From Zoroaster sp. YZ-2022 (lineage: Eukaryota; Echinodermata; Asteroidea; Forcipulatida; Zoroasteridae): a DNA stretch of 64,000 nucleotides. Position 1 is the first letter of the stretch; each line of letters opens with the position of its first letter. The notes under the pieces are model-generated. The model did not search any database, was not told the DNA's origin, and saw only the letters and a list, made by a program, of their open reading frames with translations. The stretch lies in the NCBI GenBank assembly GCA_029582265.1, contig CM055822.1:5449200-5513199 (forward strand), given 5' to 3'. Positions 1 through 12,729 of the stretch are shown in pieces. Position numbers and translations under genes: made by a program.

Positions 1-414
1 TTAAAAGCAGTTCTGGGCTAAAAATAGCTCATTTAAACATCAATGGTCTTTATGGAAAACTGGACCAGATGAAAGTATTGTTGCTACACCAACCAATTCA
101 TATATTGGCTCTCTCGGAGACAAAACTTTGTGGCACTATTTGCTCTAGCGAACTCACCATTCATGGTTACATGTTACTTCGAAAAGACAGAACTCGACGA
201 GGAGGTGGTGTAGCTTTTATATCCATAAAAACATCAGCTTCACTATAATTCAAGACCCTTGCTTGGTGAATCTTGAAACTATCGCAATACTTGTCTCTAC
301 ACCAAGTGGAAATTCTCTGCTCATTTCAACAGTTTATCGACCGCCAACTTCGCCAATTTCGTTTTTGATGATCTTGAATCAGCACTGGAAGTATTTAGCT
401 CCAGATCCAATAAC

Positions 415-702
415 ATGATCATTGTTGGTGATTTGAATTGTGACTTTAATTCAACTTCTCCCTCGATTGACGCGCCTGGAGGAAACAATGAATCTTTTAA
501 TTTGAAGCAGATTGTCCCTGAGGCTACTAGAGTTACATCTAATTCATCATCTTTAACCGATGTGATTATTACCAACAACTTGACTATTCACTCTGATTGC
601 AGAGTCATTCCTTGTGCTATTAGTGACCATGATGTTATTTACACTGTGTCAAATTTAAATTTCCTCACCAGTCACACGTTGAAAAACGTTCAGGAGCTTT
701 AA
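415..702 (+). pseudogene. LINE endonuclease domain fragment
   Basis: About 95 residues in one frame. It holds GDLN (metal-binding Asp and Asn of the exonuclease-endonuclease-phosphatase fold) near its start and an SDH motif near residue 70, the usual spacing for LINE endonucleases. The N-terminal half of the domain (SETKL, RGGGVAF) is in another frame at about 19-240, so at least one indel separates them. Confidence 0.82.
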
Positions 703-1289
703 AATTTTGATTGTGACGCTTTTTGAATGACCTTATTGGGATGCCTTGGTCAATTTTGGACGAGGTGACTGATCCTGACATTGCCTGGAACATTTGGCAC
801 AATTTGTTTAATAATATCTGTAATAAACATGCCCTTTTGTAACTAAGCGTTTTAAAGCTAACCTTCCTAAATGGCTAGAAAACAGAAATGACATTTTCAT
901 TTAATGCATGAACGGGATGTAGCCAAATCTAAAGCTAGGAGAACTAAATTGAAGGAGGACTGGGATAGGGCCAAAATTTTGAGAAATGATGTCACTAGAC
1001 TTTGTAGAACTGCTAAAATTGGTTATTATCAAAATCATGTTCAGTATTAATCAAAATAACAGCAAAAAGTTATGGGCGGACATAAGAGAGATTCTCCCAA
1101 ATAAGAAAAACAATAATCTTCCTGGCACTTTTAATATTGATAATAAGGATGTCTCAGATCCAAAAACCATAGCCGATAGTTTTAATAATTTTATGTTAAT
1201 ATCAGCAATGTTCTGTTGGCCAACATTTCAAATGACGCTAATCAAGATCCGTGTTTTATCTAACACATTGCTCAACTAGTTTTTCCTTT

Positions 1290-2100
1290 TACAGAATTCC
1301 TCCAGATTTTGTTTTTAAGGAGATTGCTAGGCTGGATCCTGGGAAGTCTGCTGGTCTGGACAACATCGATGGTAGGCTATTTAAGCTGGCGGCGCCTGTT
1401 ATCGCCTCCCTTGACACATATATTCAATTTAACCCTTTCCACCTGTACCATTCCTCAAGCGTGGAAAAGGCCAAAGTTATCCCCATTTTAAAGCAGGTAA
1501 TCGCAGTGCTCAATAATTACAGGCCCATTTCGATTTTGCCGTTGGTTTCTAAAATAATTGAAAAAGCTGTCCACTCACAATTCCTCTCATACCTTACTTC
1601 AAACGACCTTCTGTCTTCTAATCAGTTTGGTTTTAGACCTGGGTACTCCACACTTGCAGCAGTAGCTCATGCTCATGATAACTGGCTTCATCACATTAAC
1701 AATGGTAATTTAATTGGTTCTTTATTCATTGATTTACAGAAAGCCTTTGATACAGTTAACCATGATATTCTTTACATAAACTTTCTTTTTATGGATTATC
1801 TACCTCAGCTGTTGATTGGCTAGCATCTTATTTATCTGGAAGGACGAGCAAGTCTGTTATAAATCCAAACTTTCTGTAGTTAATCCTGTAACATCTGGAA
1901 TACCTCAGGGATCAATCCTGGGCCCTTACTTTTTCATTGTACATTAATGACCTGCCAAATGTCTTGATCACTGCAACATTGATATGTATGCAGATGATAC
2001 ACTTATTTATTATGGTGATAAAAACACTAGTCTCATTGAAAATAAATTGAACTCGGATCTTCTTAATTTAACAAAATGGCTGCAGGCTAACAAACTTATT
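1290..2100 (+). pseudogene. LINE reverse transcriptase domain, frameshifted
   Basis: The fingers and palm motifs run in order: PGKSAGLDNI, NYRPISILPLVSKIIEK, FGFRPGYSTL, FIDLQKAFDTVNHDIL, then after a frameshift GIPQGSILGP and MYADDTLIYYG. The YADD catalytic pair is intact, but the frame breaks near 1800 and again near 1920. It cannot encode a working enzyme. Confidence 0.85.
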
Positions 2101-2184
2101 TTAAATCCTCAAAAACAGAAGTTATGCTAGTTGGTACTGCTCAAAAACTTAAAAGAGCAATCCTCGAAATTTTTATTTCTGGCC

Positions 2185-3305
2185 AAAAATACAACAAGTT
2201 GATTCTCATAAACACCTAGGGATACTAATGGACAACAAACTAAATTTCTCTGAACATGTGAAAAAAGTCTGCAATAAATTAAGTTCTTCAATTTCTTTGC
2301 TCGCCAGAACAAGAAAATTTGTTGACCAGCCAACAGCTTTTTTATTATATAATGCCATGGTTCTACCCCACATAGACTACTGCTGTATGGTGTGGGGTGC
2401 CAAACCCACTCTTGTCTCAAATTCAAAAACTCCAAAATAGAGCACTTCGCATTGTTCTTAAGCTTCCACCCATTTCACCCACCAACTTACTTTTTAGTAA
2501 TCTCAATACAATGACAGTTGCCCAGCGCATTCACTTCCAACTTGCCTGCCAGGCTTTTAAGGCCTCCATTGGTGTTGCTCCGGACTGTCTCTGCCAAAGA
2601 CTTAACCCGATCCAGCCTGGCGATCGACCAACAACTCGGGCAATTACACATGGTAACTTTATTATTCCCAAACCTAAATGTGAAATCTTTAAAAACAGTT
2701 TTAGTTACAGAGCTCCTTCTTTTTTAAATGGTGTCCCTTTCACCAAAAAATACAACAAGTTGATTCTCATAAACACCTAGGGATACTAATGGACAACAAA
2801 CTAAATTTCTCTGAACATGTGAAAAAAGTCTGCAATAAATTAAGTTCTTCAATTTCTTTGCTCGCCAGAACAAGAAAATTTGTTGACCAGCCAACAGCTT
2901 TTTTATTATATAATGCCATGGTTCTACCCCACATAGACTACTGCTGTATGGTGTGGGGTGCCAAACCCACTCTTGTCTCAAATTCAAAAACTCCAAAATA
3001 GAGCACTTCGCATTGTTCTTAAGCTTCCACCCATTTCACCCACCAACTTACTTTTTAGTAATCTCAATACAATGACAGTTGCCCAGCGCATTCACTTCCA
3101 ACTTGCCTGCCAGGCTTTTAAGGCCTCCATTGGTGTTGCTCCGGACTGTCTCTGCCAAAGACTTAACCCGATCCAGCCTGGCGATCGACCAACAACTCGG
3201 CAATTACACATGGTAACTTTATTATTCCCAAACCTAAATGTGAAATCTTTAAAACAGTTTTAGTTACAGAGCTCCTTCTTTTTAAATGGTGTCCCTTTCA
3301 CCACT
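2185..3305 (+). repeat. 561-bp tandem duplication inside the LINE 3' region
   Basis: The stretch beginning AAATACAACAAGTTG at about 2187 recurs at 2748 with a constant 561-bp offset. The copies match almost base for base and differ mainly by single-base indels, e.g. CTCGGGCAA against CTCGGCAA and loss of one A or T in short homopolymers. It spans the post-RT part of ORF2 (thumb-like region and the LQNRALRIVLK motif). It is either a recent duplication or an assembly artefact. Confidence 0.9.
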
Positions 3306-3725
3306 GCTTAAACTCTTATTCTTCATTCAGGCTGCTGAAGGAAGGCAAGGTTTGAAGTAATATTTTTATTTTATTATTATGTCATAGATTACCTTGTGTC
3401 TTGCCCGAGATGTAGGTATACAATTGATAATTAATTAATTTTTTTTGCTCCATTTTAATCTTCCTTTTAGTCCTATCTTTAATCAGTATGGTAGACTGGG
3501 ACGGGGGTCTATTTGTGCAATTTAGTCCTTTACGTTTTATTTTGTATGTAATTGTCCATTAAGACTTTTTATTATTATTAATTCATCTGTACCTCCTGTA
3601 ACAATTTTTGTATAATATTGATATATTTTTATATTATATGAGGGCCCCAAATGATCAGCTGTGCTGGATGGGTTACCCTCGTTAAAGATGGTTTTAAATT
3701 TAAAAAAAATTAAAAAAATATAAAT

Positions 3726-6700
3726 TATCGGGGACGTCCACATTAATTGTCAAAAAAAGTAGTGTTGAAATTGGTTTTGTTGTGTAATTATTTTGATGTG
3801 CCACTGACCATCCCTCAGCATATCACCAACATTTACATTTATTTACCCGCCAATACCGAGCTCTCTTGTGTATTACATTTGCTGACAAGGTGACAGTTTG
3901 TTTCAAAAGAAAGACATAAAAAAGGATGTGTTAAGTCGGTCATTGTCTTTGAAACCAACAGTAGGATCCATAATCAGTCGGATTTGAAAGGTATAATTGG
4001 TTGCGGGTTTGATCCTTTCAATTGGGCAGCATATTTTTACAATCACCTAATCTCCTATCAGTTGAAAAGACGTTTATGAGGGACGAAATGCGGTTGCTTA
4101 TGATGAGCTGCGAATTATGGATCGTCAAACATTGATGGAGGGGACAAATTGGCTGAATACTAATGTAACCCCGACCAAAATATGGTCTCAGGTTAAAAGT
4201 GTATTTTATCAACAATATGTTTCATATTGTTGTGATTTTCTTTTGCTTATTTATTTCCATGTATTTCTTACTCTCCCTGTGCTTTCTATTAAGCCCATGG
4301 AGACCCTTTGTAATCTGTGGTCAGGGTACTCTGCTAGTCTCTAAATCCTTGCTCTTTGATCTTCACCTACTGTCTATTCAAGCATGCCCTTAATCTTCTA
4401 GCTTCCTGGAAGATGTTGAGCTACACCTCTTGTAGGCTCTGTTTAACTTAGGGTGTGTATTACTTGCAGGCCTGATACTATACGGAGGCAATGGAGGCAA
4501 TTGCCTTGGTGCACCCTGGTCATTGCTTTGGTGCCCCTTGAAGTGTTCCAATAGAAATTTACATTTTCCTCATAGAGGTGCCCTTAACCTAGCTTAAATT
4601 GCCTTGCCCCTACCAATAGACAGTATCAGGCCTGTACTTGTGTAGACCCACAAAAGCTTTCCAGGTTGTAAATGCTACTATTACTTCCTTACCCTTGGCC
4701 ACATTTTTCACAGCTTCCCCAAGCTGTGAAGCCATAAAAACTTATCTACCCGTCACCCCCTTCACATTAAACTGACCAATCAACTTGAGAGCCATGAGTG
4801 ATGTTTTTCAAACTATCCAATGAGGACTTTGGCTGATCTCCGCTCAGGCATGGTCAGGGTGCTGGTTCGGCCCCAAATTTTGGGTAGGCCAGACATTCCA
4901 CCATTTGCCTCGGATCGAGCTGGTCGTACTTTCCTGCGCTTCAACTTTTTCTAAAGTGCTTGCCAGCATTTTCTGATCTTCAACTTTTCTTCGAGTGCTT
5001 GTCAGCACATCATCTTTCAAGCACTCCCTGCAAGCAGCTTTCAATTTCATATGAGTATTGGCTCTCTATTCAGGTGAGTTTTAATTTAAGTATGTATTTG
5101 TAACTTATAATTTGGAAGTCTTTAGTAAGGTCTCTTTTAAAGTTAAAATTTGATTTCTGATCATTAAGTTCAGAGAGTGTTTAAACTTGTTCATTTTATA
5201 ACATGCATTTCCTTAAGTTCTCTGGAGGACTTTTGTTGTAAACTTTGATTTCTTGATGAGAGATCTATTTGCTATTTTCTGTATTTGAGAAGAGACCTAT
5301 ACTTTATGCTTTTAAGCACTGTATATTTCTTAAGAACCTTTTAGATTTAATCATGACATTCACCACCAGCTTTTCAGCTATGCATTTGTGGTATGTCATG
5401 CCAAATGTGTGCAGTCCTTACCTTTGGGCTGGTTTTAAACACTATTAAGAATTCAATATATATTTTAGGTCTACTGTATTTAGTATGTTTTACAATGTAT
5501 ATACTTATTGAATTGCAATCCTGCATAAGACAGAAAGGCAGATTTTGCTTTTGCACCTTAGGGTACTTCATACTTTATTTTATGTATTTTGCACGTGCTA
5601 CGATTTCAGACACAATGTGCTGTTTTGATATAAACTCTTAGCTTACTTTAGCTTGGTTGATTTTAAGTTTGCTAAGCTTGTCTTGATGAGACGAACTATA
5701 ATTTCGATGCTACATGAGGGAGTAGTTTTCCCTGTAGCCAGATAGCGAAAAGTATTTGCTTATCTTGAATTTAACTTTTAGCTTGTGGAGTTTTCAACAA
5801 GTATTTGATATATATTTCCCAAGCGTTTCATCAGCCTTTGCTGAATGAATATTTTGTATTCCTAAAGAGGATTATATTGTAATTATGGCATGGACCATAT
5901 TGCTCTCTATTCAGGCTCGGATGACTGGACCAAACAACATTTGCGAAGAGACCTAGACTGGCCCTCTAGACGTCGCTTTCTGAGGTCACAACCCAGAAGA
6001 CCTCGTCCAGTCAACCGAGACCATCATCCTGCAAGTATAAAATTTTATTATGTCTTGCAACCCTCTTTGACAAGAGATCACGTGAAGTATCGTCGCTGGA
6101 GCTCCGACTGACTTTTGCGGACTTCGCCCGTAGAACGTGAATCGCGGTTTTATTTTTATACTCTGTATTGGCGCCTATTTGAGCTCACTATTGTTTTGAC
6201 TTAACTTTTCAGGATCCTGATATTAATTGTGTGATTTATATTTTTGACATTTGACAAAGAGATTTATTTTAACAATAAATCAAGAGTTTCTTTAAGTGCA
6301 TATAAATCTTGAGTTTTCCACCTTTGTGTTTATTTCAAAAGGGAATTGTTTAATGTTTTCGGTTCCCGCTATATTTTGAAGGCAAACTTTGGGTTACACT
6401 AATTAAAAAGTAGACAAAACTTACACCGATACGTTTTGTTAAGTTATTTTTTGATGAGTGCGCATCCTAAATTTTAGACTCATTTTTTGACTGACCGATC
6501 AACACGACGCCACGTTCAACAGGGAATAGTCAAGTTTGGTCCCATTTTGAGAAAAAGGGGCCCAAATTGGTAAAAATTCATTCTTTCAAGAAGCAATGTT
6601 TATTGACAGGTTTATTGACATTTAACTAAAGTTCATTGTGATAGAAACATTAATATTCAAGTTCTGATTTTAGATTCGTTAATTTTTTGCAGTTTGTTAG

Positions 6701-6740
6701 TTTAATAATATCAAATATTATTTTAGTACGCAAAATCATG
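3726..6740. other. No gene seen; AT-rich intronic sequence
   Basis: No convincing coding exon. A short inverted-repeat unit lies at about 4452-4634, with ends GCAGGCCTGATACT and AGTATCAGGCCTG; its interior has repeated 'ccttggtgccc' words that recur near 7700-7800. The string CTCTCTATTCAG occurs just before GTGAGT at about 5082 and again at about 5913. Confidence 0.4.
4452..4634. mobile_element. Short inverted-repeat element
   Basis: Ends CAGGCCTGATACTATA and its approximate reverse complement ACAGTATCAGGCCTG. The flanks share TACTTG, which may be an eroded target duplication. No coding capacity. Confidence 0.5.
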
Positions 6741-6746
6741 TCCTTA

Positions 6747-7222
6747 TCCAAAGCCAACATGGCGTACAGGATATCCTTATTTAGAAGGCAGGGGCACGGC
6801 AAAGCGCAAGCACATAAATATGTTTTCTCACAATGGGTTAGTTCCGCCCACATCGCCTTTGACCAATGACATTATTCAACACATGTTTTGTGACATGAAC
6901 ATTAAAGTCAACTTGCTATACGCATGCGCTCTGATCCAAAGCCAACATGGCGTACGGGATATCCTTATTGAGAAGGCAGGGCGCGGCAAAGCGCAAGCAC
7001 ATGAATCGGTGAAACTTGTAGCTTTGCATGGTGAGGATGATAAGACTAATTGCGGTGACACCATGTGGAATCTCAATTGAGTAGTAATTAGTTCTGAAAA
7101 GAACTAATCGTTTTCCCAACGGGTTAGTTCCGCCCACATCGCCTTTGACCAATGACATTATTCAACACGTGTTTTGTGACATGAACATTAAAGTCAACTT
7201 GCTATACGCATGCGCTCTGATC
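6747..7222. repeat. Tandem duplication (about 189-bp unit) with a nested insertion in copy 2
   Basis: A unit beginning CCAAAGCCAACATGGCGTAC and ending CGCATGCGCTCTGAT occurs at 6747-6935 and again from 6936. Copy 2 is split by about 100 bp (about 7010-7112) of a dispersed foldback repeat that also occurs near 42070, 50000 and 61540. Confidence 0.8.
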
Positions 7223-7907
7223 ACGCACGCACCAGTGATTATTGTCTTCCGATGATGATGATAGTCACTACTCGAAAGACAGTCACGTGCGAGGCCGCTG
7301 TAGCTGCATGATGCACCGGCCATGCGTGCGATCAATTTTTACGGTTTTATTTCAGAAATAACTTTCCGTAAATTAATACAATATTTTGTCACCAAGATGT
7401 TATACTTAATAAAGATCGAATTAAATATGGTATCCTCTGTATTATAAAGGTCAATTTTGTTGACGTTTACATGTATTTGTACACCAAAGGAGGCATGTTT
7501 TCAACAAGAATGAAAACGGGTATCCGAACTTTCCTGATTTCGGGTATCCGGTTCCAAAAATATCCGAAAACGCACAGCACTATGTAGGCCTACAGTACAT
7601 GTAATAAAACCCAAATGGAGACAGATAAAGGAAACTTTAGTCTTATTGGCATGTGCTGAATAGGAGTGTTAATTTTTCATTGTTTTAAAAAAAAAAAAAT
7701 TTTTAAAGATTGCCTTGGTGCCCTTTAAGTTTTTTTATCATTGCCGTGATGCCCTTTGAAAATCTGAAAAATTGCCTTGGTGCCCTGATTTTTTGTAAAA
7801 AGACAAGGCAAAACTGCCTTGCCCCTTTCAAGCTGTAATTTCAGGGCTGAATAACAATATAATCATCCAAGCTAATATGAAGGAAGAAGTTCATACAGCT
7901 AGGCTTG

Positions 7908-8358
7908 GGTTAGCGCCATTGTAGGGCCAATACACTGGACTCCCTCTGTACCCTTGGCCCTAGCGCCACATGTACAAAAATAGAGCGATTTTTTATTTAA
8001 AAAATTTCAACTTTTGATCTGCTAATTATTACAACCTAAAATTTAGTAATTAGGTAACCTTGCCCAAGCAGATACTTTTAGCATAAAATCCATTATTCTG
8101 GGATCTCACTTTCATGAAATTTTTGAAACATTTTTGAAAAAAAAATACTAAATTAAAATTTCACCAAAATTACCGATTTCACAATTGTAAATTTTATGCC
8201 AAAAGTGTCTGCTTGGGCAAGCTTACCTAATCACAAAGTTTTAGATTGTAATAATTAGCAGATCAAAAGTTGGAAAATCGCTCCATTTCTGTACATGTGG
8301 CACTAGGGCCAAGGATACAGAGGGAGTCCAGTGTATTGGCACTAGAATGGGGCTAGGC
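7908..8358. mobile_element. Foldback element with TIRs of about 150 bp
   Basis: The left arm (GGGCCAATACACTGGACTCC, then the GGCCCTAGCGCCACATGTAC block and the GATCTGCTAATTATTACA block) returns as its reverse complement on the right (CAGAGGGAGTCCAGTGTATT). A related copy at about 53212-55310 has been split by later insertions. Non-coding. Confidence 0.75.
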
Positions 8359-8994
8359 TTGGGTAAGTGTATCTACACCATCTGAGTATGAAAATGACCA
8401 AAATCACACGTTTTAAATAGTTTGTGAATGTAGGGTCGTCTATTGCCCACTTGCGTCGAATATGGTCTTGTGAGCTGAGCCATGTGGCTCAGCATGGACT
8501 TTAGATCCAAGATTTTTGGTCCTAAATCTTTGGAAAATGCTAGTAATATCAGGATTTCTATAGTCTACAAGATAGCAAACATGTCATGGTCATCAAAAGT
8601 ATCCAAATATCCAAAAAGTTGGTCGCTTTTTTAAACAAGTCGCCTTGAGCGCCCAGCAGGATGGATATGTGCACGCTACAGATCTTTATTATTATTATTA
8701 AGTCTGCGCAAAAGTCTGCACCAAACAAGAATGAGACTGCATGTGGCTATGACCATTTAAGCTAGGATGATCCTATCGTTACGTTATTCACATAAGTTCG
8801 AAAAGGAAAATCGAAAAGCGGCAACGTATGTGTAAACAAGTATACATCAATTAATTATTATGTATGATTAAAATAAGAATCCATAGTTTGGTTTTTACGC
8901 TAAACGCTGTGTTTTGGGGTAGTCTTTACGGCGAAAGTCCAATGAACAAGCACACACACTGTCGTTTCCTCGCCGTACCGGAGCTCCGTGCAGC

Positions 8995-8995
<1 letters not shown>

Positions 8996-9028
<33 letters not shown>
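8996..9028. repeat. (GT)n microsatellite
   Basis: Uninterrupted GT dinucleotides, about 16 copies. Confidence 0.97.
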
Positions 9029-9030
<2 letters not shown>

Positions 9031-9180
9031 CGTACACACCATTCGTTGTGGGGTCCAAAACACAATAGAACAATTGGACCCCACAAGGTAACTATAGAAA
9101 ATCTTGTACCCCACAGGAGAATTATAAGGAAAAGGGATAATAGAACGAACAAAGGAATACCCCACAAATCAATGTGCGTG

Positions 9181-9182
<2 letters not shown>

Positions 9183-9231
<49 letters not shown>
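9183..9231. repeat. (GT)n microsatellite
   Basis: About 24 GT copies, 155 bp after the previous tract. Confidence 0.97.
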
Positions 9232-11300
9232 TGATCACCGGCCAGATATACACGACCGCGTGGCGGTACACACACGATAACCCGTGCATGTGAAGCTGCC
9301 ACTCGTACATTCTTACGACCAAAAGTGATCAAAACCCTCTTTAAATAACATCAGAATGGAGTTATAAAACATAACAGAAAACAGTATTAAGTTTTAGTGT
9401 CATATTTATTACTGTCATCACCTTATTTACAAGTTAAAATACCGCTGTGATTTTCTAAATTTTCTGCATCGTGAGTTTAAAAGCTTCGTGTCTTAAGAAT
9501 GGATCATACCATTATTTAAAGGGGTGTTCTTTAAGGATTGCCTATTTAAACGTCCTATTTTGAAAAGGTTTTCGTCGCTTTAAAATTTTTGTGGTTCATA
9601 TTTTTCGAAAATGTTTTGCACATGTTTTATAGATGTAATATTTTCTTGATAATTTTCGATTTTTCCTTTTTTTTTCAAATGAAAATAAATATTGGTTTTC
9701 GTTCAGACCCCAAAAAATATAATGAAACGTTCTGTTGCATCAGACTGTCTCGATCTTCCCTGCCTGTTCATAAAAAATCATAACAAAATTATGAATGTCA
9801 CAATAATAAAGACATTTAGGCCTACTTGTATTATTTATAATTATATAATATGTACATGAATTTCAGAATATCTGAGTAGACAAATCCATGGGCATCAGGG
9901 GAAAAAATAATAAAGTGAGTGCGGCAATTTTCTTTTGAAAGCTGGCTCAAAATAAACTCAGTTATGTTAAAAATATTTAATGTTACAATTACTTGATAAA
10001 TCTTGCACTTTTTGGGGGGTATAGTCGGTAGCATCTCTGTTTTCGTAATAAGCTAATCAGTTATGCAAATTTGCTGAATGAATTATAATACTTTTCAGTA
10101 GTAATCACCAATGAGCTAAATTTTATTACAGCAAATTTGACATCAATTCCCATCGAAATTTGATGTTTTTTGGCACCATCACAATTTTGAATCTCCCTTT
10201 TTGTGATTTAGCTTGACACTTGCATGATAAACTAATTAATTATGCGAATCTTCTCAATTAATGCAAATAATCTGCAATTGTAATCTTGCAATCAGCAATT
10301 TATAACATCAAATTTGTGATATTTCGCGTCAAAATTCGTTAGTTTTCCCCATATTTGTCTATTTAGTTATTCAGTTTCATAATTAGCTAATTAATTATGC
10401 AAATTTGATAATTAACATAATCAATTTTTTGTTAAGTTTGAAGATGTATCACATGGTGTTGAGTAAAACCATATATGCTACAAACATATTTCAATAGCCA
10501 AGGTTATACACCCATCAACTCTACCCACACTGTCAACTTTGGTACAAAGAATATAAAGAAAAACATAAGATGACCTTTGACCTTTTGTCTAATTTTTTCC
10601 CTGACTTTGACAAATAAAATTGGTTGTAACTTTTGAACACAATGTCCGATTTTAAAAATTTTTTAAAGATTTATGCTAATTAATAAATAAGGTTTCAGAA
10701 AACATCAATTGTTTAGTCCTTAACCTCTTATTTAAAATGTATCTGAAGTGCCTACTGTAATACCTTAAATCTATGAATCTATACTGTATTGTTATTATGT
10801 GTTTGCCTTTGATAATAAAAAATATTGTAACTTACACTGTTTTTGACCAATTCTTGCCTTGTTTTGATCAGCTCTGCAGTTCGATTCTGTCTGCACGATG
10901 TGATCACATGTCATACACCTACTGTTCCATCCGTTTCCACGGTCATAGGTGCAATTACTGGAGCCAAGCAGAGCCGTATATTGGGCCGGCACTGGAGCGG
11001 AGCGGCAAACAGCACCCCCGCCCTACTCAATGTGTTAATTCGTGTTGAAAACTTGTACAATACAAACCCACGGCTTATTCCCCTCGATTGTGCAGACAAA
11101 TGCATGTAATAAGGAAACCAGTGTCAGTTAAGATGGCGCAACCACGACATGCATGACAATTTGAGTGGATTTTTATAAGCTTAGATTTTATTAAATGCTT
11201 TGAACACTGTAGGAAATCACCAGTGGAATTAAACGGTAAAATGTTTATTTAATAAGTAATATAACTCATTAGTATTTCAATAAACATTCAGATGTCCAGG

Positions 11301-12729
11301 TTGCCCCACCAGTGTGGCACGGACCTGTATCCTTAGCCACACGTTGGTATCATTGCCGCTAACGCGGGGTTTTCTAGGAATTTTCTAAATTCCAGGCGCT
11401 GAAATTGACGATATTTGCAACTATTTTGACAGGCTAGATACGTTCCTTAGATGTTGAACTATCTAGGCGCCCCCCAAAAATGGTTATTTTACTTACATTT
11501 CGTCTCATATAGGCCCGAAAAAATTACAAGACGATCGGCATTGTGTTTCAACGAGTTCGGCCATTTTGAATGAAGAGTGTGTAAATGGGAAAACAACTTT
11601 ACGACGGCTGTTTTATGTGTGCACAGACAAATTGCAAAGATGGTTCAAGCGGGGTTTGGGTCTATTTGGGGGCGTGAATTTCTTAATAAAATTCCTGGGC
11701 TACAGGGAATGGGCCCAATTATTAACATTTTGGCCATCCATCATTATCAACAATACTGATAATGTTATTACTATTATTATTTTGTTAAACAACAATATGC
11801 TATCTAGTATCAGCGATATCCTCAAACATGAAACACTTCATTGATTCGATCATTATTGCCTGTCAATGAACGGTGTTTTAAACATTTTTCTTTTGCTGAA
11901 TTATAATGTGGACACAAACAAAATAAAATTAATAAGGTAAATAGACAATTGATTTAATTTTGCCCAAACACCGTCGTGTGTATAGCACTGTATACTCAGT
12001 GCTTTCCGAGTCTGAAAAACTACACAGGCGGGACTTAGGCGGGACTTGGGCGGGATTCGAACCCACAACATCCTGCTTACTAGTGCAGACGTCTTAACAT
12101 CTCGACCACCGAGCTTGCCCGATGGTGATTGGCTGGTAGAATCCTATATAGCAGCGGGTTCTGCGATATGAATATAGGATGGTAAATATATATATGCCCT
12201 ACTTATTATAGTAAAAGTAAATAATTGAATCCAGGAACTGGGCATGTTTTATTTATTTATTAATATTTCATTTTAATTATACACAGGCCTATATTAGTTA
12301 ATATCACATTTTATATCACATTTTAGCACATAAAAATGCTCTGACTACCGACAATACGTGCAACCCCGAAACGGAATACTTCGCGCGCTTAGCAAGTATG
12401 TGCACACATAAAACAGCCGTCGTAAAGTTGTTTTCCCATTCACACACTCTTCATACATTAAAAATGGCCGTCCTCGTTGAAACACAATGCCGATCGTCTT
12501 GTAATTTTTTCGGGCCTATATGAGACGAAATGTAAGTAAAATAACCATTTTTTGGGGGGCGCCTAGATAGTTCAACATGTAAGGAACATATCTAGCCTGT
12601 CAAAATAGTTGTAAATATCATCAATTTCAGCGCCTGGAATTTAGAAAATTCCTAGGAAACCCCGCCGTTAGCGGCAATGAGACCAACGTGTGGCTAAGGA
12701 TACAGGTCCGTGCCACACTGGTGGGGCAA
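11301..12729. mobile_element. Mutator-like (MULE) foldback element, TIRs about 340 bp
   Basis: Left end TTGCCCCACCAGTGTGGC; the right end is its exact reverse complement. The inverted similarity runs about 340 bp on each side (11301-11640 and 12395-12729) with few mismatches. The flanks are ATGTCCAGG (11292-11300) and ACGTCCAGG (12730-12738), a 9-bp target duplication with one mismatch. Long TIRs plus a 9-bp duplication are the known hallmark of Mutator-like elements. The 750-bp centre carries a tRNA-like sequence and no transposase, so the copy is non-autonomous. Confidence 0.8.
12045..12118 (-). tRNA. tRNA-Ser-like pseudogene inside the MULE
   Basis: The minus strand has a type II-like A box (TGGTCGAGATGTTAAGAC) and a perfect B box (GTGGGTTCGAATCC). 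Between them CTGC and GCAG could pair as an anticodon stem, around the sequence ACTAGTAA. That loop is one base too long and the acceptor arm does not close convincingly. I read it as a captured tRNA or SINE head, not a working tRNA gene. Confidence 0.5.

Larger units (their letters stand above)
1..3725 (+). mobile_element. Decayed non-LTR retrotransposon (LINE), cut by the left window edge
   Basis: Remnant of a LINE ORF2 followed by a 3' UTR and an A-rich tail near 3690-3725. From about 19 to 702 there are pieces of an apurinic-type endonuclease: LSETKL near 110-130, a GDLN motif near 424-438 and SDH near 625. From about 1300 to 2020 the reverse transcriptase follows: YRPISILP, FGFRPGYST, FIDLQKAFDTVNHDIL, a PQGS motif and the catalytic YADD at about 1987-1998. 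The reading frame jumps several times, so the copy is inactive. It resembles CR1/L2/Jockey-type elements, but I cannot assign the clade by eye. It lies in the inferred first intron of the ADP/ATP carrier gene, in the opposite orientation. The 5' end lies outside the window. Confidence 0.88.

Noticed and set aside
8895..9332. Thr/His- and Cys/Val-repeat reading frames
   Set aside because: They come from the two GT microsatellites.
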